Origin: Sutcliffiella horikoshii
GTDB lineage: Bacteria; Bacillota; Bacilli; Bacillales; Bacillaceae_I
DNA: 64,000 bases
Assembly: GCF_020524325.1 (NCBI RefSeq)
Contig: NZ_JAIVKY010000003.1
Span: 1 to 64,000 of the forward strand
Direction of reading: 5' to 3'
A program made the position numbers and the translations under genes. The notes below the pieces were generated by a model. That model saw nothing but the letters and a program-made list of their open reading frames with translations, did no database searches and was not told the origin of the DNA. Of this stretch, positions 1 to 10,700 are shown in pieces (positions within the stretch are counted from its first letter, which is position 1; the number at the start of each line of letters is the position of its first letter).

Positions 1-40
1 TCTCTACTAATTTTCACCCTACAGAGGTCTTCATATCTAT
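1..40. repeat. Remnant of a 52-bp repeat unit
   Basis: Positions 12-35 read like the spacer and left hairpin arm of the 52-bp repeats at 15966-16200 (cagaggtcttcat is identical to a unit junction there). The matching ATGAGGAC arm is degraded after 35. This may be the decayed last unit of an array that continues to the left of the window. The match is short, so the assignment is tentative. Confidence 0.4.
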
Positions 41-51
41 TCGCCAATATT

Positions 52-91
52 AAAAAACCGGCTTCCCCTCTATCTAAAGGAAAGCCGGTTC
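52..91 (-). terminator. Intrinsic terminator of murC
   Basis: Inverted repeat AACCGGCTT (57-65) with AAGCCGGTT (82-90). Read on the minus strand it is followed by a run of T. It lies just past the murC stop codon. Confidence 0.8.
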
Positions 92-103
92 TTATAAACA
101 CTA

Positions 104-1414
104 CTATTCCACTTCATGCTGAAGGGATTTCTCGTACGCTTCTTGGAACTTCGTAACATCCCCGGCTCCCATGAAAATAATGACGCTATTCTCATGCTTA
201 GACAATAAGGCCGTTCCTTCTTCCGTCAGGATTTCTGCACGGTCAATTTTCTCCAATAGATCATTGATTGTGAGCTTCCCTTGATTTTCGCGGGCAGAAC
301 CGAAAATATCACATAGGAACACATGATCAGCTCCGCTTAGACTTTCCGCAAATTCATTTAAGAAGGTTTGAGTTCTTGTAAAAGTATGCGGTTGGAATAC
401 GGCAATTACATCGCGATCAGGATACTTTTGGTTCGCTGCATCAATAGTAGCACGGATCTCAGTTGGGTGATGTGCATAATCATCAATCAATACTTGAGAG
501 CCTATTACTTTTTCAGAAAATCTCCGTTTAACTCCTTCGAATGTAAGCAACTGGCTTTGAATCACATCTACTGGAATCTCCTCATAATGACATAATGCGA
601 TTACAGCCAAGGAGTTCATGATGTTGTGGTCACCATATCCATTGATTTTAAATGTAGCATAATGGTTGTTACGTACATATACATCAAATGTGGTACCTTC
701 TGTCGACTTTTCCACGTGACGCGCTTGAAAATCATTTTCTTCGCCAAAACCGTAGTATATCACTGGAACTTTTGCATGAATTTTTTGCAGGTACTCATCA
801 TCTCCACAAGCGATGATTCCTTTTTTCACTTGCATAGCCATCTCCTGGAATGCGGAAAATACATCATCGATACTGCCGAAATAATCCGGGTGATCGAAGT
901 CAATGTTTGTCATGATTGTATAATCAGGATGATAGGACAAGAAGTGTCTTTTGTACTCACATGCTTCGAATACAAAATATTCACTATCCTCTACTCCTTT
1001 ACCCGTTCCATCTCCAATAAGATAGGAAGTAGGCTTTGCCCCTTGAATGACATGAGAGAGCAATCCAGTTGTAGAAGTCTTACCGTGTGCTCCTGTAACG
1101 GCAATACTGGTGTATTTCTCCATAAACTGACCTAGGAATTTCGGGTAGCGTATAACCGGTACATTAAGTGCTTTTGCCGCTTCTATCTCCTCATGTGTGT
1201 CAGGAAATGCATTACCGGCAATAACCGTCATATCTTCCGTTATATTGTCCTTATCAAAAGGAAGGATGGTGATTCCTTTTTCTTCGAGACCTTTTTGTGT
1301 AAAGAACCTCTTCTCAATATCTGAACCTTGTACTTGACAGTGCATATCGTCCAAAATTCCGGCAAGGGCACTCATTCCTGATCCTTTTATACCAACAAAA
1401 TGATAAATGGTCAT
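104..1414 (-). CDS. murC: UDP-N-acetylmuramate--L-alanine ligase
   Basis: Cytoplasmic ATP-dependent ligase that adds L-alanine to UDP-N-acetylmuramate, the first amino acid of the peptidoglycan stem peptide. The 436-aa protein is full length for the Mur ligase family. It opens with a nucleotide-binding [11 protein letters not shown] loop (residues 9-19), has the Mur-type ATP loop GAHGKTSTT at 108-116, and has a late DDYAHHPTE motif typical of MurC. The start is an ATG preceded by TTGGAGG. It is a single-gene unit with its own promoter (1524-1552) and terminator (52-91). In B. subtilis murC also lies beside sftA (ytpS/T) and ytpR, so the neighbourhood agrees. Identification is from motifs and gene order. 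Confidence 0.97.
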   Translation of the reverse strand: MTIYHFVGIKGSGMSALAGILDDMHCQVQGSDIEKRFFTQKGLEEKGITILPFDKDNITEDMTVIAGNAFPDTHEEIEAAKALNVPVIRYPKFLGQFMEKYTSIAVTGAHGKTSTTGLLSHVIQGAKPTSYLIGDGTGKGVEDSEYFVFEACEYKRHFLSYHPDYTIMTNIDFDHPDYFGSIDDVFSAFQEMAMQVKKGIIACGDDEYLQKIHAKVPVIYYGFGEENDFQARHVEKSTEGTTFDVYVRNNHYATFKINGYGDHNIMNSLAVIALCHYEEIPVDVIQSQLLTFEGVKRRFSEKVIGSQVLIDDYAHHPTEIRATIDAANQKYPDRDVIAVFQPHTFTRTQTFLNEFAESLSGADHVFLCDIFGSARENQGKLTINDLLEKIDRAEILTEEGTALLSKHENSVIIFMGAGDVTKFQEAYEKSLQHEVE

Positions 1415-1523
1415 GAAAAAACCTCCAACATTTATCTATATATAATTCGCTTATTTTGGTAAACGAACTGAATAATAGTTTTTATTTTTGTACCAAACGT
1501 AGTTTTCTCCGCATAGATAATCC

Positions 1524-1552
1524 ATTATATGATTAGCGTCTAAAAATGCTAA
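1524..1552 (-). promoter_or_regulatory. Probable sigma-A promoter for murC
   Basis: Minus-strand -35 TTAGCA (1547-1552), 17-bp spacer, -10 TATAAT (1524-1529). It lies about 110 bp upstream of the murC start. Apart from this promoter and the pncB terminator at 1679-1710, I see nothing in the gene-free stretch 1415-1736. Confidence 0.6.
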
Positions 1553-1678
1553 TTCGTTTATTCCCTTAAGTTTAAGGATTCAAACCATATGTAGAAAAGA
1601 CTTTTCTTAACAACGACCTATTATAGCACTAATTCAGTATTTACTCTACCTAGCCGTCATGAATCGGAAGATCACAGG

Positions 1679-1710
1679 AAAAAACTGATAGACCTTTCCC
1701 CTACCAGTTT
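1679..1710 (-). terminator. Intrinsic terminator of the nicotinate phosphoribosyltransferase gene
   Basis: Minus-strand stem AAACTGGTAG / CTATCAGTTT (one G-U pair) followed by TTTTTT, about 27 bp past the stop codon at 1737. Confidence 0.7.
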
Positions 1711-1736
1711 CGCCATATATCACATACTGCTATACT

Positions 1737-2822
1737 TCAATCCACTTTTTCTAGTCGTTCATTAAAGCGGTATTTTCTTCCGGCCTTGGCTTGCAGTTCC
1801 CCGTTTAACACAACATTATCTCCCGTAAAACCAATATGGATCTTCAGCAGGCTTCCTCCCACACCATAAATATCCACTGGCACATTCTGCTCTTCGAATT
1901 CTCTGATGCGTTGCTCACTGAAACCACCGCTTACCACAATCTTCACATGTTGGAATCCTTCTTTATCCAATGCTTCACGCAGTGCGAAAACAAGCGGGGC
2001 ATTTACACCACGTGGGTCAAAGGTCCCCAGTACATCTTGATGGCGGATAAAATGCTGATCAATCATGGTTCTGGATGTATCGACTCGGACTCCCTTTAGC
2101 TTATCACCGAATTCTCTTGCCACTCGCAATGCATCTGTTATGACATCGTTGTTGTAGTCTACCAAGACCAATAAGTCATCCTCAGGGAATTTCGCATGGT
2201 AAGCTTTAGAAGCCTCTACAACATCCCCATTAAATAGCTGGATGAGGGCATGCGGCATCGTACCCATCCCTTTTTTCCCCCACCATTCATTCATTGCATG
2301 AGTTGCTTGGGCTGTGGAACCTCCGATATGAGCTGCATATCCGTCTCCAGCTTGTTGTGTATAATGATCATCACGATCTCCCATGAAAATGACTGGCTTT
2401 TGCCCTGCAGCTTTCACTACATTATACACATTCGTAGATACCGACGTTCTTCTGGCCAGAATACCATCAATAACTCCTTCTAAGAACCCAAAATTCTGAT
2501 ATGGGCCAGTTATTGTTAGTACCGTTTCAAACGGCGCAATTTTGTCTCCATCTTTTAAAGAATAAATTTCAAGAGATTCCGGATCATCAGCAAAAGTCTT
2601 AATCAATGCAATTACTTCATCCGTTCCGCATAACACCGCATGATCTTTTTGAAAAAATTGCATTGTCACAATGTTATCTGGTTTAAACTCTCTCACGATT
2701 TCTCGTGTTTTTAAGAAATATACAGCTGAAAACCATCCTTCTTTAACACGCTCGTCAAATTTAAACGTGCGATTGGTCAGCCTTTTTATTTTACCTTGCA
2801 GCTTTAACTCAATTTCTTTCAT
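1737..2822 (-). CDS. pncB: Nicotinate phosphoribosyltransferase
   Basis: Makes nicotinate mononucleotide from nicotinate and PRPP, the entry step of the Preiss-Handler NAD salvage route in the cytoplasm. The 361-aa protein looks like the shorter Gram-positive type: an N-terminal half-barrel with KTREIVREF, then the quinolinate/nicotinate phosphoribosyltransferase barrel with FMGDRDDHYTQQAGDGYAA and, near the end, VSGGFSEQRI and the phosphate loop region YGVGGSLL. The ATG start follows AAGGAG by 11 bp. It is monocistronic as far as can be seen, lying between sftA and murC with its own terminator. I have not seen this gene at this place in B. subtilis, so it may be a lineage-specific placement. 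The closest alternative is nicotinamide phosphoribosyltransferase, which is usually longer. Confidence 0.85.
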   Translation of the reverse strand: MKEIELKLQGKIKRLTNRTFKFDERVKEGWFSAVYFLKTREIVREFKPDNIVTMQFFQKDHAVLCGTDEVIALIKTFADDPESLEIYSLKDGDKIAPFETVLTITGPYQNFGFLEGVIDGILARRTSVSTNVYNVVKAAGQKPVIFMGDRDDHYTQQAGDGYAAHIGGSTAQATHAMNEWWGKKGMGTMPHALIQLFNGDVVEASKAYHAKFPEDDLLVLVDYNNDVITDALRVAREFGDKLKGVRVDTSRTMIDQHFIRHQDVLGTFDPRGVNAPLVFALREALDKEGFQHVKIVVSGGFSEQRIREFEEQNVPVDIYGVGGSLLKIHIGFTGDNVVLNGELQAKAGRKYRFNERLEKVD

Positions 2823-2951
2823 CCTCTTAAAAGCTCCTTAAGACCCTGTTTTCGGGTTACTGTCTTGCCGGATATTCCGACTCCTATTGTTTACTAGTAT
2901 TAATAATAATAGAAGATTGTATCCATTTACAACAACTTCAGTTAAGGAGCA

Positions 2952-5384
2952 TTAAAAGTCAGAATCTTGCATACTGACAAGCTCCTCTTCTGAAACAAGT
3001 ACATCTCTTGGTTTACTGCCCTTTGGACCCGATATCACACCTTGGTCCTCCATCATTTCCATTAAGCGGGCAGCCCGGTTATAGCCGATACGGAATCTTC
3101 TTTGCAAACTGGAAGTGGAAGCTCCGCCTTGATCAATTACAAATTGACACGCCTCTAAAAAGAGCTCATCTTCATCTTGGATGGTGCTCTCTTTTAGCAA
3201 TTCGCTCTGCTCAAACAAATAATTAGGTTTTTGTTCTTTTCGAACATGGTCAACCGCTCTCTCTATCTCTTCATCTGATACAAAGTTCCCTTGTACCCTG
3301 ATAGGTTTTGGTGCACCGTTTTCAAGCAACAGCATATCCCCGCGTCCCAGAAGGCGCTCAGCACCACCAATATCAATGATTGTTCTTGAATCAACTTGAG
3401 AAGAAACAGAGAATGCAATCCGTGTAGGGATATTTGCCTTGATCAGTCCTGTAATAACATCAACGGACGGACGCTGTGTGGCAATCAGTAAGTGCATTCC
3501 GCAGGCACGTGCTTTTTGAGCAATTCGACAAATGGCTTCCTCCACATCACTTGGAGCAACCATCATCAGGTCAGCCAATTCATCAATGATGATGACCATA
3601 TATGGTAATGTCTCTTGGTTATGCTTTTTCGCCGTTTCATTGTACTTTCCAATATCTCTAACCCCTGCATGAACGAACAATTCATAACGGCGTTCCATCT
3701 CTTCCACTGCCCATTTCAACGCAGCCGTTGCTGCCTTTACATCTGTGATAACCGGGCTGACAAGGTGGGGAATATGGTTGTAAGGCGTTAGTTCTACCAT
3801 CTTTGGATCAATCAATAAAAGTTTCACTTCATCTGGTGTACTTTTGTACAACAAACTCATAATGATAGAGTTCACACAAACACTTTTTCCGGATCCCGTT
3901 GCACCGGCAATCAATCCGTGCGGCATTTTCTGCAAATCCAACACCACAGGTTGACCTGAGATATCCAGTCCTAAAGCTACCGTCAATGGTGAACTATTTT
4001 GTATAAAAGATGGGTGGCGAATAATTTCTCTAATAAATACCGGCTTGCTTACACGATTCGGCACTTCAATTCCTATCGTGTTTTTCCCTGGTATAGGTGC
4101 CTCCATCCGTATATCACGTGCTGATAGACTCAGTTTAATGTCATCACTTAAGTTGGTGATTTTGTTCACTTTCACCCCAGGCTCTGGTTGCACTTCAAAT
4201 TGGGTAACAGATGGCCCTTGTGTTGCTTTTACCACTTTGGCACCGACTCTGAAATGATGTAAGGTTTCATCCAACAATTGCTTTTGCGCTTCTACCCAGT
4301 CCTGATCTCCCTGAGAATGCTGTGGCGGGATGGCAAGCAACGTGATAGGCGGCTTTCTGTAATAGGGTTGTGGCGCTTCTTCTTTAGATAATAGTTGCTG
4401 TTTTCTTTCTAATGAACGTTTATCCTGTTTAAGCATAATGACATTAAACGGTATGTTCTGTTTAGAAGGATTCTCCTTTTTTCTGTTCACTTCTGTGTTT
4501 TGTTTTTCTTTCGGCTTTTCTACAGGCTCGCAATACTCCAAAGTTGCTGCGGATTCCTGTTCATATTCAGAAGCATTATCTTTTACTTCATTTTCTTCAA
4601 CATTTTCTTCTAATACTTCAACAGCCTCTCTTTCCTCAAATTCTTCTTTTTCTCCTATTTCTTCTATTTCTTCTATTTCTTCTATTTCTTCGTCTTCCAA
4701 TTGTTCTTCATTTATAGCTCTGTCAATCAATGAGGTTATGGGATTTTCGTTTTCTGAGCTGTCTACTGAAATATCGTTCTCTTCTATTAATTCATCACTA
4801 AAGGCCTGTACCTTTGACACATCTTTGTTTGTAAGTTCTTCAAAACTTGCACTAGTGTAGCTTTCAAGTGGATTTAATTCAGCTATCTCACTAGCGTTTG
4901 ATTCTCTACTGAGCAACTCAATCTCCGGAATATACTCTTCCTTTTTCTGTATAAGTGGACGTTGTTTATAGCCATAGATAGGAGACACCACTTCAGTAGG
5001 GTGAAAAGGTTGTTTATTTTTATTTGTTACTTTTTCAAAAGCTTTGACTGTGCTTTTCTTCTTGGCCGGTTCTTGCTTTTTCAATGGCTCTTCCGTTGCT
5101 TTTTTATGTTCTACTTTTATAGGTTCAGGCTTGTTTTGTTTTGTTGGTTTACTAGGTTGTTGAGCTTTCGACTTTTGTCTTTTTTCCTGTCTCGGTTTCT
5201 GTTCTTGTTTGCCTTCATCTGGTATAAGCGGAAAGCGAAATTTCCCAGTAGGGTATTGATAAGCAATTTTTGCAGTTGGTTGTTTTTGCTTATTTTCCGG
5301 TTTCTTAGCGTAATCTTGCTCAATGGCTTTTTCTTCCTCGTCACTTAGCTGAGCAAACAGCTTTTTCAACCAGTTCACATTCAT
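2952..5384 (-). CDS. sftA: DNA translocase SftA (FtsK/SpoIIIE family)
   Basis: Soluble FtsK-type translocase that clears chromosomal DNA from the closing septum. The 810-aa protein has a short N-terminal part ([10 protein letters not shown]), a long charged low-complexity linker rich in Lys/Gln then Glu (to about residue 330), the FtsK motor with Walker A GATGSGKS near residues 490-505 and Walker [11 protein letters not shown], and a C-terminal gamma winged-helix domain ([20 protein letters not shown]). There are no membrane segments, which fits SftA and not SpoIIIE. An upstream extension to 5456 is possible in frame, but it would start inside the ytpR terminator, so I chose the ATG at 5384 (MNVNWLKK). 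An exact 9-bp microsatellite (Ile-Glu-Glu codons) lies at about 4650-4690. A hairpin AACCTGTT/AACAGGTT at 5409-5429 sits just upstream of the start. Confidence 0.93.
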   Translation of the reverse strand: MNVNWLKKLFAQLSDEEEKAIEQDYAKKPENKQKQPTAKIAYQYPTGKFRFPLIPDEGKQEQKPRQEKRQKSKAQQPSKPTKQNKPEPIKVEHKKATEEPLKKQEPAKKKSTVKAFEKVTNKNKQPFHPTEVVSPIYGYKQRPLIQKKEEYIPEIELLSRESNASEIAELNPLESYTSASFEELTNKDVSKVQAFSDELIEENDISVDSSENENPITSLIDRAINEEQLEDEEIEEIEEIEEIGEKEEFEEREAVEVLEENVEENEVKDNASEYEQESAATLEYCEPVEKPKEKQNTEVNRKKENPSKQNIPFNVIMLKQDKRSLERKQQLLSKEEAPQPYYRKPPITLLAIPPQHSQGDQDWVEAQKQLLDETLHHFRVGAKVVKATQGPSVTQFEVQPEPGVKVNKITNLSDDIKLSLSARDIRMEAPIPGKNTIGIEVPNRVSKPVFIREIIRHPSFIQNSSPLTVALGLDISGQPVVLDLQKMPHGLIAGATGSGKSVCVNSIIMSLLYKSTPDEVKLLLIDPKMVELTPYNHIPHLVSPVITDVKAATAALKWAVEEMERRYELFVHAGVRDIGKYNETAKKHNQETLPYMVIIIDELADLMMVAPSDVEEAICRIAQKARACGMHLLIATQRPSVDVITGLIKANIPTRIAFSVSSQVDSRTIIDIGGAERLLGRGDMLLLENGAPKPIRVQGNFVSDEEIERAVDHVRKEQKPNYLFEQSELLKESTIQDEDELFLEACQFVIDQGGASTSSLQRRFRIGYNRAARLMEMMEDQGVISGPKGSKPRDVLVSEEELVSMQDSDF

Positions 5385-5435
5385 CACACACTTTCTTTGT
5401 TGTTGGTAACCTGTTCTTTTAACAGGTTCGGTAGG

Positions 5436-5464
5436 AAAAAAACCACTAGAGGGCATCTAGTGGT
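5436..5464 (-). terminator. Intrinsic terminator of ytpR
   Basis: Perfect stem ACCACTAGA / TCTAGTGGT with loop TGCCC, followed on the minus strand by TTTTTTT. It separates ytpR from sftA and rules out the longer sftA start. Confidence 0.88.
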
Positions 5465-5487
5465 GAAAATGGAAAGACATCTTGGAA

Positions 5488-6105
5488 TTAACCTGAAAAC
5501 GGTTGTCCTGCTTCATATTTCCCAGCTTCTAAAACAAGAATGCCTTTTTCTGCCGGGGCATTCGGAAGGTCGAGTTCTTTCGCAGAACAAATCATTCCTG
5601 AGGATGCAACGCCTCTCAGTTCTGCATCTCTAATGACAAGTCCGCTTGGCATAACTGCTCCAACCTTTGCCACTACGACATATTGTCCGCTATCTACATT
5701 TGGTGCACCACAAACAATCTGAAGTACTTCTGTTCCTACATCTACTTTACATACACTTAGTTTATCTGCATTTGGATGTTTTTCTTTTTCCGTCACGTGG
5801 CCGACGACGAATTTGGGACTTAGATCGGGATTAAGTGTTTCCTTTACCCCGTTTTCGTTCAAAGCCTTATTAAGTTCTTCAATTAATTCTTCTGTAAGAT
5901 TGACTGGACCTTTAAAGTCGTTTACTGCTAAATATTTCGATGCGTTGAAAAGGTTGTATCCTGCTAATTCTTTTGTTTCTTTATCTATAATCTTCGCAAC
6001 GTCCCCGGTTTTTTCTACCATTCGATTGTTTAAATTGATTTCTTTTATGTAGATTAGTAGTGTGTCGCCTATGCCTTCTTGGTTATAGTACACGTTAATG
6101 GTCAT
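5488..6105 (-). CDS. ytpR: YtpR-like tRNA-binding domain protein
   Basis: A 205-aa protein with two parts: an N-terminal DUF4479-type domain (about 1-90) and a C-terminal tRNA-binding (EMAP/OB-fold) domain (about 95-200) like that at the N-terminus of the phenylalanyl-tRNA synthetase beta chain. The diagnostic stretch [21 protein letters not shown] and the later IVCGAPNV are present. It probably binds tRNA or a structured RNA; the biological role is not established. It is transcribed with ytpQ, but a copy of the dispersed 126-bp repeat separates the two. The order ytpQ-ytpR-sftA is as in B. subtilis. Confidence 0.9.
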   Translation of the reverse strand: MTINVYYNQEGIGDTLLIYIKEINLNNRMVEKTGDVAKIIDKETKELAGYNLFNASKYLAVNDFKGPVNLTEELIEELNKALNENGVKETLNPDLSPKFVVGHVTEKEKHPNADKLSVCKVDVGTEVLQIVCGAPNVDSGQYVVVAKVGAVMPSGLVIRDAELRGVASSGMICSAKELDLPNAPAEKGILVLEAGKYEAGQPFSG

Positions 6106-6140
6106 GTTTTTCTTCCTTTCTTTTTAGGGATAGCTTTGAC

Positions 6141-6272
6141 TTCCAGTTTCCTTGCGTTCCAGGTGTTCGCTTATCCAGAGGACGGTGCTTGAGCCTCCTC
6201 ACTTCGTTGCGGGGTCTCAACCAACCTTTTCTCCCCCGCTGGAGTCTCACACCTTGCACTTCAGTCAACTGG
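6141..6272 (-). repeat. Dispersed ~126-bp palindromic element, copy A
   Basis: A diverged copy with the family core GAGCCTCCTC (6190-6199) and GGGGTCTCAA (6211-6220), ended by CCAGTT/AACTGG-type arms. It fills the gap between ytpQ and ytpR, so it is transcribed inside their message. Confidence 0.75.
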
Positions 6273-6282
6273 AGAAATTTTT

Positions 6283-7092
6283 TTATTTATTCTTCTTGTT
6301 GTCTTTTCCTAGGATGAATATTGGTTCTAGTTCTCCTTCTTCATATAGGAAGGATAGCGCAGTGATTGGTATTTTGCCGTTTACGAAAAAGCTCATGGTC
6401 AGTTCGGCAAGAATATCATAGCCTACTTCGTTTTTAATATCGGAAAGTATCAAAACGTCCTGATGAGGAACAGATACAGTCATTGTTCCGGATACTTGAT
6501 TTTTAAACGAATCTAAGAAAGAATCATTTAGTATTCTGCTTGCATCATATCCATCATTGGAACGGACAAAATAAAAGGTATTCCCTGCAACCACATCTTC
6601 TTTCATATTTGTCGGAAGCGACCTCACATTAAACATGGCCATTTCTTTGATCGTATTCTTGGTTAAGTTCTCTCTTTGAAGAAGTTGCTCATCAATCAAT
6701 TTATAGGACTTTCCTAAATCCACCGCATAGTAAATTCTAGTTTCCGCTGTATGGTCATCATAAACCAACGGAATGTCATTACTTGTCGTAGGGAAGGAAG
6801 TAGAGCGGATAACAGGATAGATATGTCGTTCCGCACCATTCAATTGAACAGGCATTTTCATGCTTGTTAGAGCTTCCTTGACATAATACACGTATTCTTC
6901 AATTGCATTTAGATCATTTGCTTGTTCGTATTTTGAAAGCACACCTTGGAGTGCAATAGAGATTCCCTTTTGTGTTTCCTTGTCTTCAACCCTTAAGGAT
7001 TCTTTTTCTCGATCATATGTAAATACCCAGTTTGGATGGGATAATTTTTCTTCCATCAATCTTTTAATTTTAAGTACTGTCATTTTTTCCAT
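6283..7092 (-). CDS. ytpQ: YtpQ, DUF1444 family protein
   Basis: A 269-aa soluble protein of the DUF1444 family, known from Bacillus and relatives; its function is unknown. No signal peptide or membrane segment is visible. The reading frame can be extended upstream to a TTG at 7101, but the ATG at 7092 is spaced 9 bp from AAAGGA and is the better start (MEKMTVLKIKRLM). It is the first gene of a ytpQ-ytpR unit. Conserved position beside ytpR and ytpP supports the name. Confidence 0.85.
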   Translation of the reverse strand: MEKMTVLKIKRLMEEKLSHPNWVFTYDREKESLRVEDKETQKGISIALQGVLSKYEQANDLNAIEEYVYYVKEALTSMKMPVQLNGAERHIYPVIRSTSFPTTSNDIPLVYDDHTAETRIYYAVDLGKSYKLIDEQLLQRENLTKNTIKEMAMFNVRSLPTNMKEDVVAGNTFYFVRSNDGYDASRILNDSFLDSFKNQVSGTMTVSVPHQDVLILSDIKNEVGYDILAELTMSFFVNGKIPITALSFLYEEGELEPIFILGKDNKKNK

Positions 7093-7747
7093 GAGAAACA
7101 ATCCTTTCTCTTATTGCTTACCCTTTATTGTACAACAAATCAATGAAAGAATGTAATTGTCGAAGTCTGTTTTGTAAAAAGAAGGCGATACCTATCAGAG
7201 CATTGCTTATTTTTTCTTCATATTGACTTCATACCCCTTTCTACCTGTACTTCATCCACCAAAAGGCCTTACATACTCTAGGACCGCCTGAAACTTAGTG
7301 CTCAAATTGGCATCCTTTATTCTTTTAGGAATAGAGAGGCTAGTAGATTTTGCTTGTTTTTGGGGGGTGTGTAAAATAATGGAGCCCACTAGGACGTTTC
7401 CACTATTAACCATAATTCAGATAAATATGGGGATAAATTTGGAAAAACCCTATCACATAGAATTATTTTACAATTTTACTTTGTTTTGTAACTTGATATC
7501 CAACCTCTACCAATCTCCTATATTAAAAAAACTGTCTCAAACTAACGGACTATTTTTTGAATATTCTGATACTTTTCTTTCTTTTTCGACACTATTCTTC
7601 TACACACTTTATTAATCTTTAATTGTCACCGAGATACTCCTACATAGTGCAAGAATCTACCTTCCCTAGTGGCAGGTAGACACTTTCTAAATGAAAAGGG
7701 GGGAAATTCATCGGTTTTTTGTATTTCATTTTAAAGGGGGATGTTGA
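7093..7747. other. Gene-free 655-bp interval upstream of bacillopeptidase F
   Basis: AT-rich and without a convincing coding sequence on either strand. It should contain the divergent promoters of ytpQ and of the protease gene. A short dyad CTACCT / AGGTAG lies at about 7658-7680, close to the protease start. No promoter match was clear enough to call. Confidence 0.5.
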
Positions 7748-10700
7748 ATGAGTAGGAAGAACAAACGTAATTTTGCTAGAGTATTCAGTATCATTATGTG
7801 TTTATTACTGATCGCCCCAAGCTTTATCCCTGGCACCGCTTCTGCACAAGGGAACAAAGCTTCCGTCTCTTTGGGTGAATCTAAAGAAGTGATGGCAAGT
7901 AAAATACCAGATCGATTATCTACACAGTTTGCAAATGATGGGGAAAAAGTTACCTTCCTTATCAAATTTAAAGAACAGGTAGATACTCAGGCAGTAGCAG
8001 CTAAGGCTGTGGAAGCAGCCAAGTCGCAAAAAGCTTCTGCTGGACAAGAAAAACTGATGAAACGTAATGCTGTTGTCTCTGAATTAAGAGCAACATCAAT
8101 CGAAACCCAAGCAAATGTAAAAGAGTATCTTGAAAAAGCGGTAGCAGATGGAAAAGCAAAGGACATCCAATCATTCTACGTAGTAAACGGTATGGCCGTT
8201 ACTGCTACGAAAGAAGTAATGGAAGAGCTTGCTAGATTCCCAGAAATCGAAAAGCTTCTACCAAACGAAGTACGTCAGTTGGATCCTGCTGCAGAAGCAG
8301 CTGCGACAACTGAAATTGCAGTAGAGGAAAAGCCTGCTGCTGGTCTTGAGAACATCGAGTGGGGCGTTGCTCAAATCGGTGCACCTCAAGCATGGGAAAT
8401 GGGTGTTGACGGTCAAGGTACTGTCGTTGCCAGCATTGATACCGGTGTCCAGTGGGATCACCCGGCATTAATGGAAAAATATCGCGGCTATAATGCTGGA
8501 ACTGGTAATGCAAGCCATGAATACAACTGGTTTGATGCAACTCCTGCAAACCAATCTACTCCTTACGATGATGACGGTCACGGTACGCACGTAACAGGTA
8601 CGATGGTTGGTTCAGAGTCGAACGGATCCAATCAAGTTGGGGTTGCTCCTGGAGCAAAATGGATTGGCGTTAAAGCATTTACTCCATCCGGTGGTACGGA
8701 CGTTGCCCTTCTTGCAGCTGGTGAGTGGATTCTAGCTCCGAAAGATGCTAGCGGAACTCCAAACCCTGCGATGGCTCCGGACGTTGTTAACAACTCATGG
8801 GGCGGCGGACCTGGCTTAGATGAGTGGTATCGTCCAATGGTTCAAGCATGGGTTGCAGCTGATATCTTCCCTGCATTCGCAGCTGGAAATACGCGCATCG
8901 GAAACCCTGGTGGTCCTGGATCTGTTTCCACTCCTGGTAACTATCCGGAATCTTTTGCAACTGGTGCAACGGATGTGAACATGAACCTTGCTAGCTTCTC
9001 TTTACAAGGTCCATCTCCTTACGATGAAATCAAGCCTGAAGTATCCGCACCTGGAGTTGGAGTTCGTTCTTCCTTCCCTGGAAACAGCTATGGTGCTGCT
9101 AGTGGAACTTCCATGGCAAGCCCGCACGTAGCTGGTGTGGTTGCGTTACTAAAGCAGGTTAACTCTAACCTGACTGTAGCAGACATTGAGGAAATCTTAA
9201 TGACAACTGCAACGGAAAGAACAGATTCCAATTTCCCTGACTCTCCAAACAACGGATATGGACATGGTATTATCAATGCATTTGATGCTGTATCTTCCAT
9301 CATTTCCGGTCTTGGAAAAATCAAAGGGCAAGTTGCAAAAGATGGAGAGGATAGCGAAGCTCCAACTTTCGAACATACAGCACCTGCTGAAACGTATGCT
9401 GGCATGAACCTGCCTTTAAGCATTCATGTTCAGGATAATGTAAGTATTTCTTCTGTAACATTGCAATATCAAAATGTTGCTGATGAGTGGGTAGATCTTG
9501 CTGCAGAGCGTGCTTCTGGCTCATACAATGACGCTACTTACACAGTTAGCATCCCTGGTGATGACATTGGTGAACCTTCTGTATCTTACCGCTTTCACAT
9601 TGTTGACTTTGGTGGCAATGAAGTAACATCTGATACGTACGAGGTTAGCGTTCAACCAGGTATTTCCGTTGGATATTCCACAGACTTTGAAACAGATCCT
9701 GTGGGTTGGTATTCTTTCGGAGCAGAAAACACATGGCAATGGGGTGTACCATCTGCTGGTCCGGCTGAGGCAAACTCCGGTGAAAAAGTATATGGAACAA
9801 ACCTTGAAGGAAACTACGGTAACCGTGCAAACATGACACTTGTGATGCCTCCTATCGACCTACCTGAAGATAGTGGTGCATATCTTCAGTTCATGAACTG
9901 GTTCAACCTGGAGACTCGTTACGATTTCGGTCATGTATTCGTTTCTACAGACCAAGAGAACTGGACTCAACTTCTGCGTTTCGATGGTATCAGCGAAAGC
10001 TGGACTGCTAGGGAAGTTGACCTTTCTGCATATGCTGGTCAACGTATTTACATCGGTTTCAACGTTACAACAGACGGTAGTGTTGTACGTACAGGTTGGT
10101 ACATTGACGATGTAGCATTATCTGCAGAATCTAATGCAACAGAGTCTGCTTCCACTCAGCTTGAAGTTACGAAAGAAGAGAAAGTGGAAGTAAAAGAGGA
10201 ACAAGTAAATCCTGATAAAATCCATCCGGTTGCTACTCCTGAAAAAGAAGAAGCAGTGAAAGAAGATGCTAACCCTGCGGCACTTCCATTACATGCACAA
10301 GTCACTGTATTGGAAACAAACCGTTCTGTAAACACAAATCCTGCGAACGGACAATACGAGTTGTTACATGCAGCAGGCACATTCACTGTACAAGCTGCAG
10401 CTTATGGCTTCCATCCAGCTCAACAAACGGTTGACATCCCTGCAGACGGTGAGGCGACTGCAAACTTCGTATTAGAAGAAATTGCACAAGGAACCGTTAG
10501 TGGTACTGTAACAAACAGCGCTACAGGGGAACCTGTTGGCAACGCAACATTGATGCTCGTTGAGGATGCTGCTATTGCACCTGTAACAACAGATGAAAAC
10601 GGAAACTTCTCTATTACTGCTTATGAAGGCGACTACACACTTCGTGTCATGGCTCCTTCTTATTACAGTGAAAATGTGGAGATTTCCATTGAAGGAGACG

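Noticed and set aside
4438-5348. Plus-strand reading frames opposite the sftA linker
   Set aside because: Mirror images of the Lys/Glu-rich coding strand (Ser/Phe-rich translations) without start signals.
5385-5456. 24-residue N-terminal extension of SftA
   Set aside because: It would begin inside the ytpR terminator hairpin; the ATG at 5384 gives the family start.
7298-7615. A 105-codon plus-strand reading frame upstream of bpr
   Set aside because: Low-complexity Phe/Leu-rich translation, no ribosome binding site, and placed in AT-rich upstream DNA.
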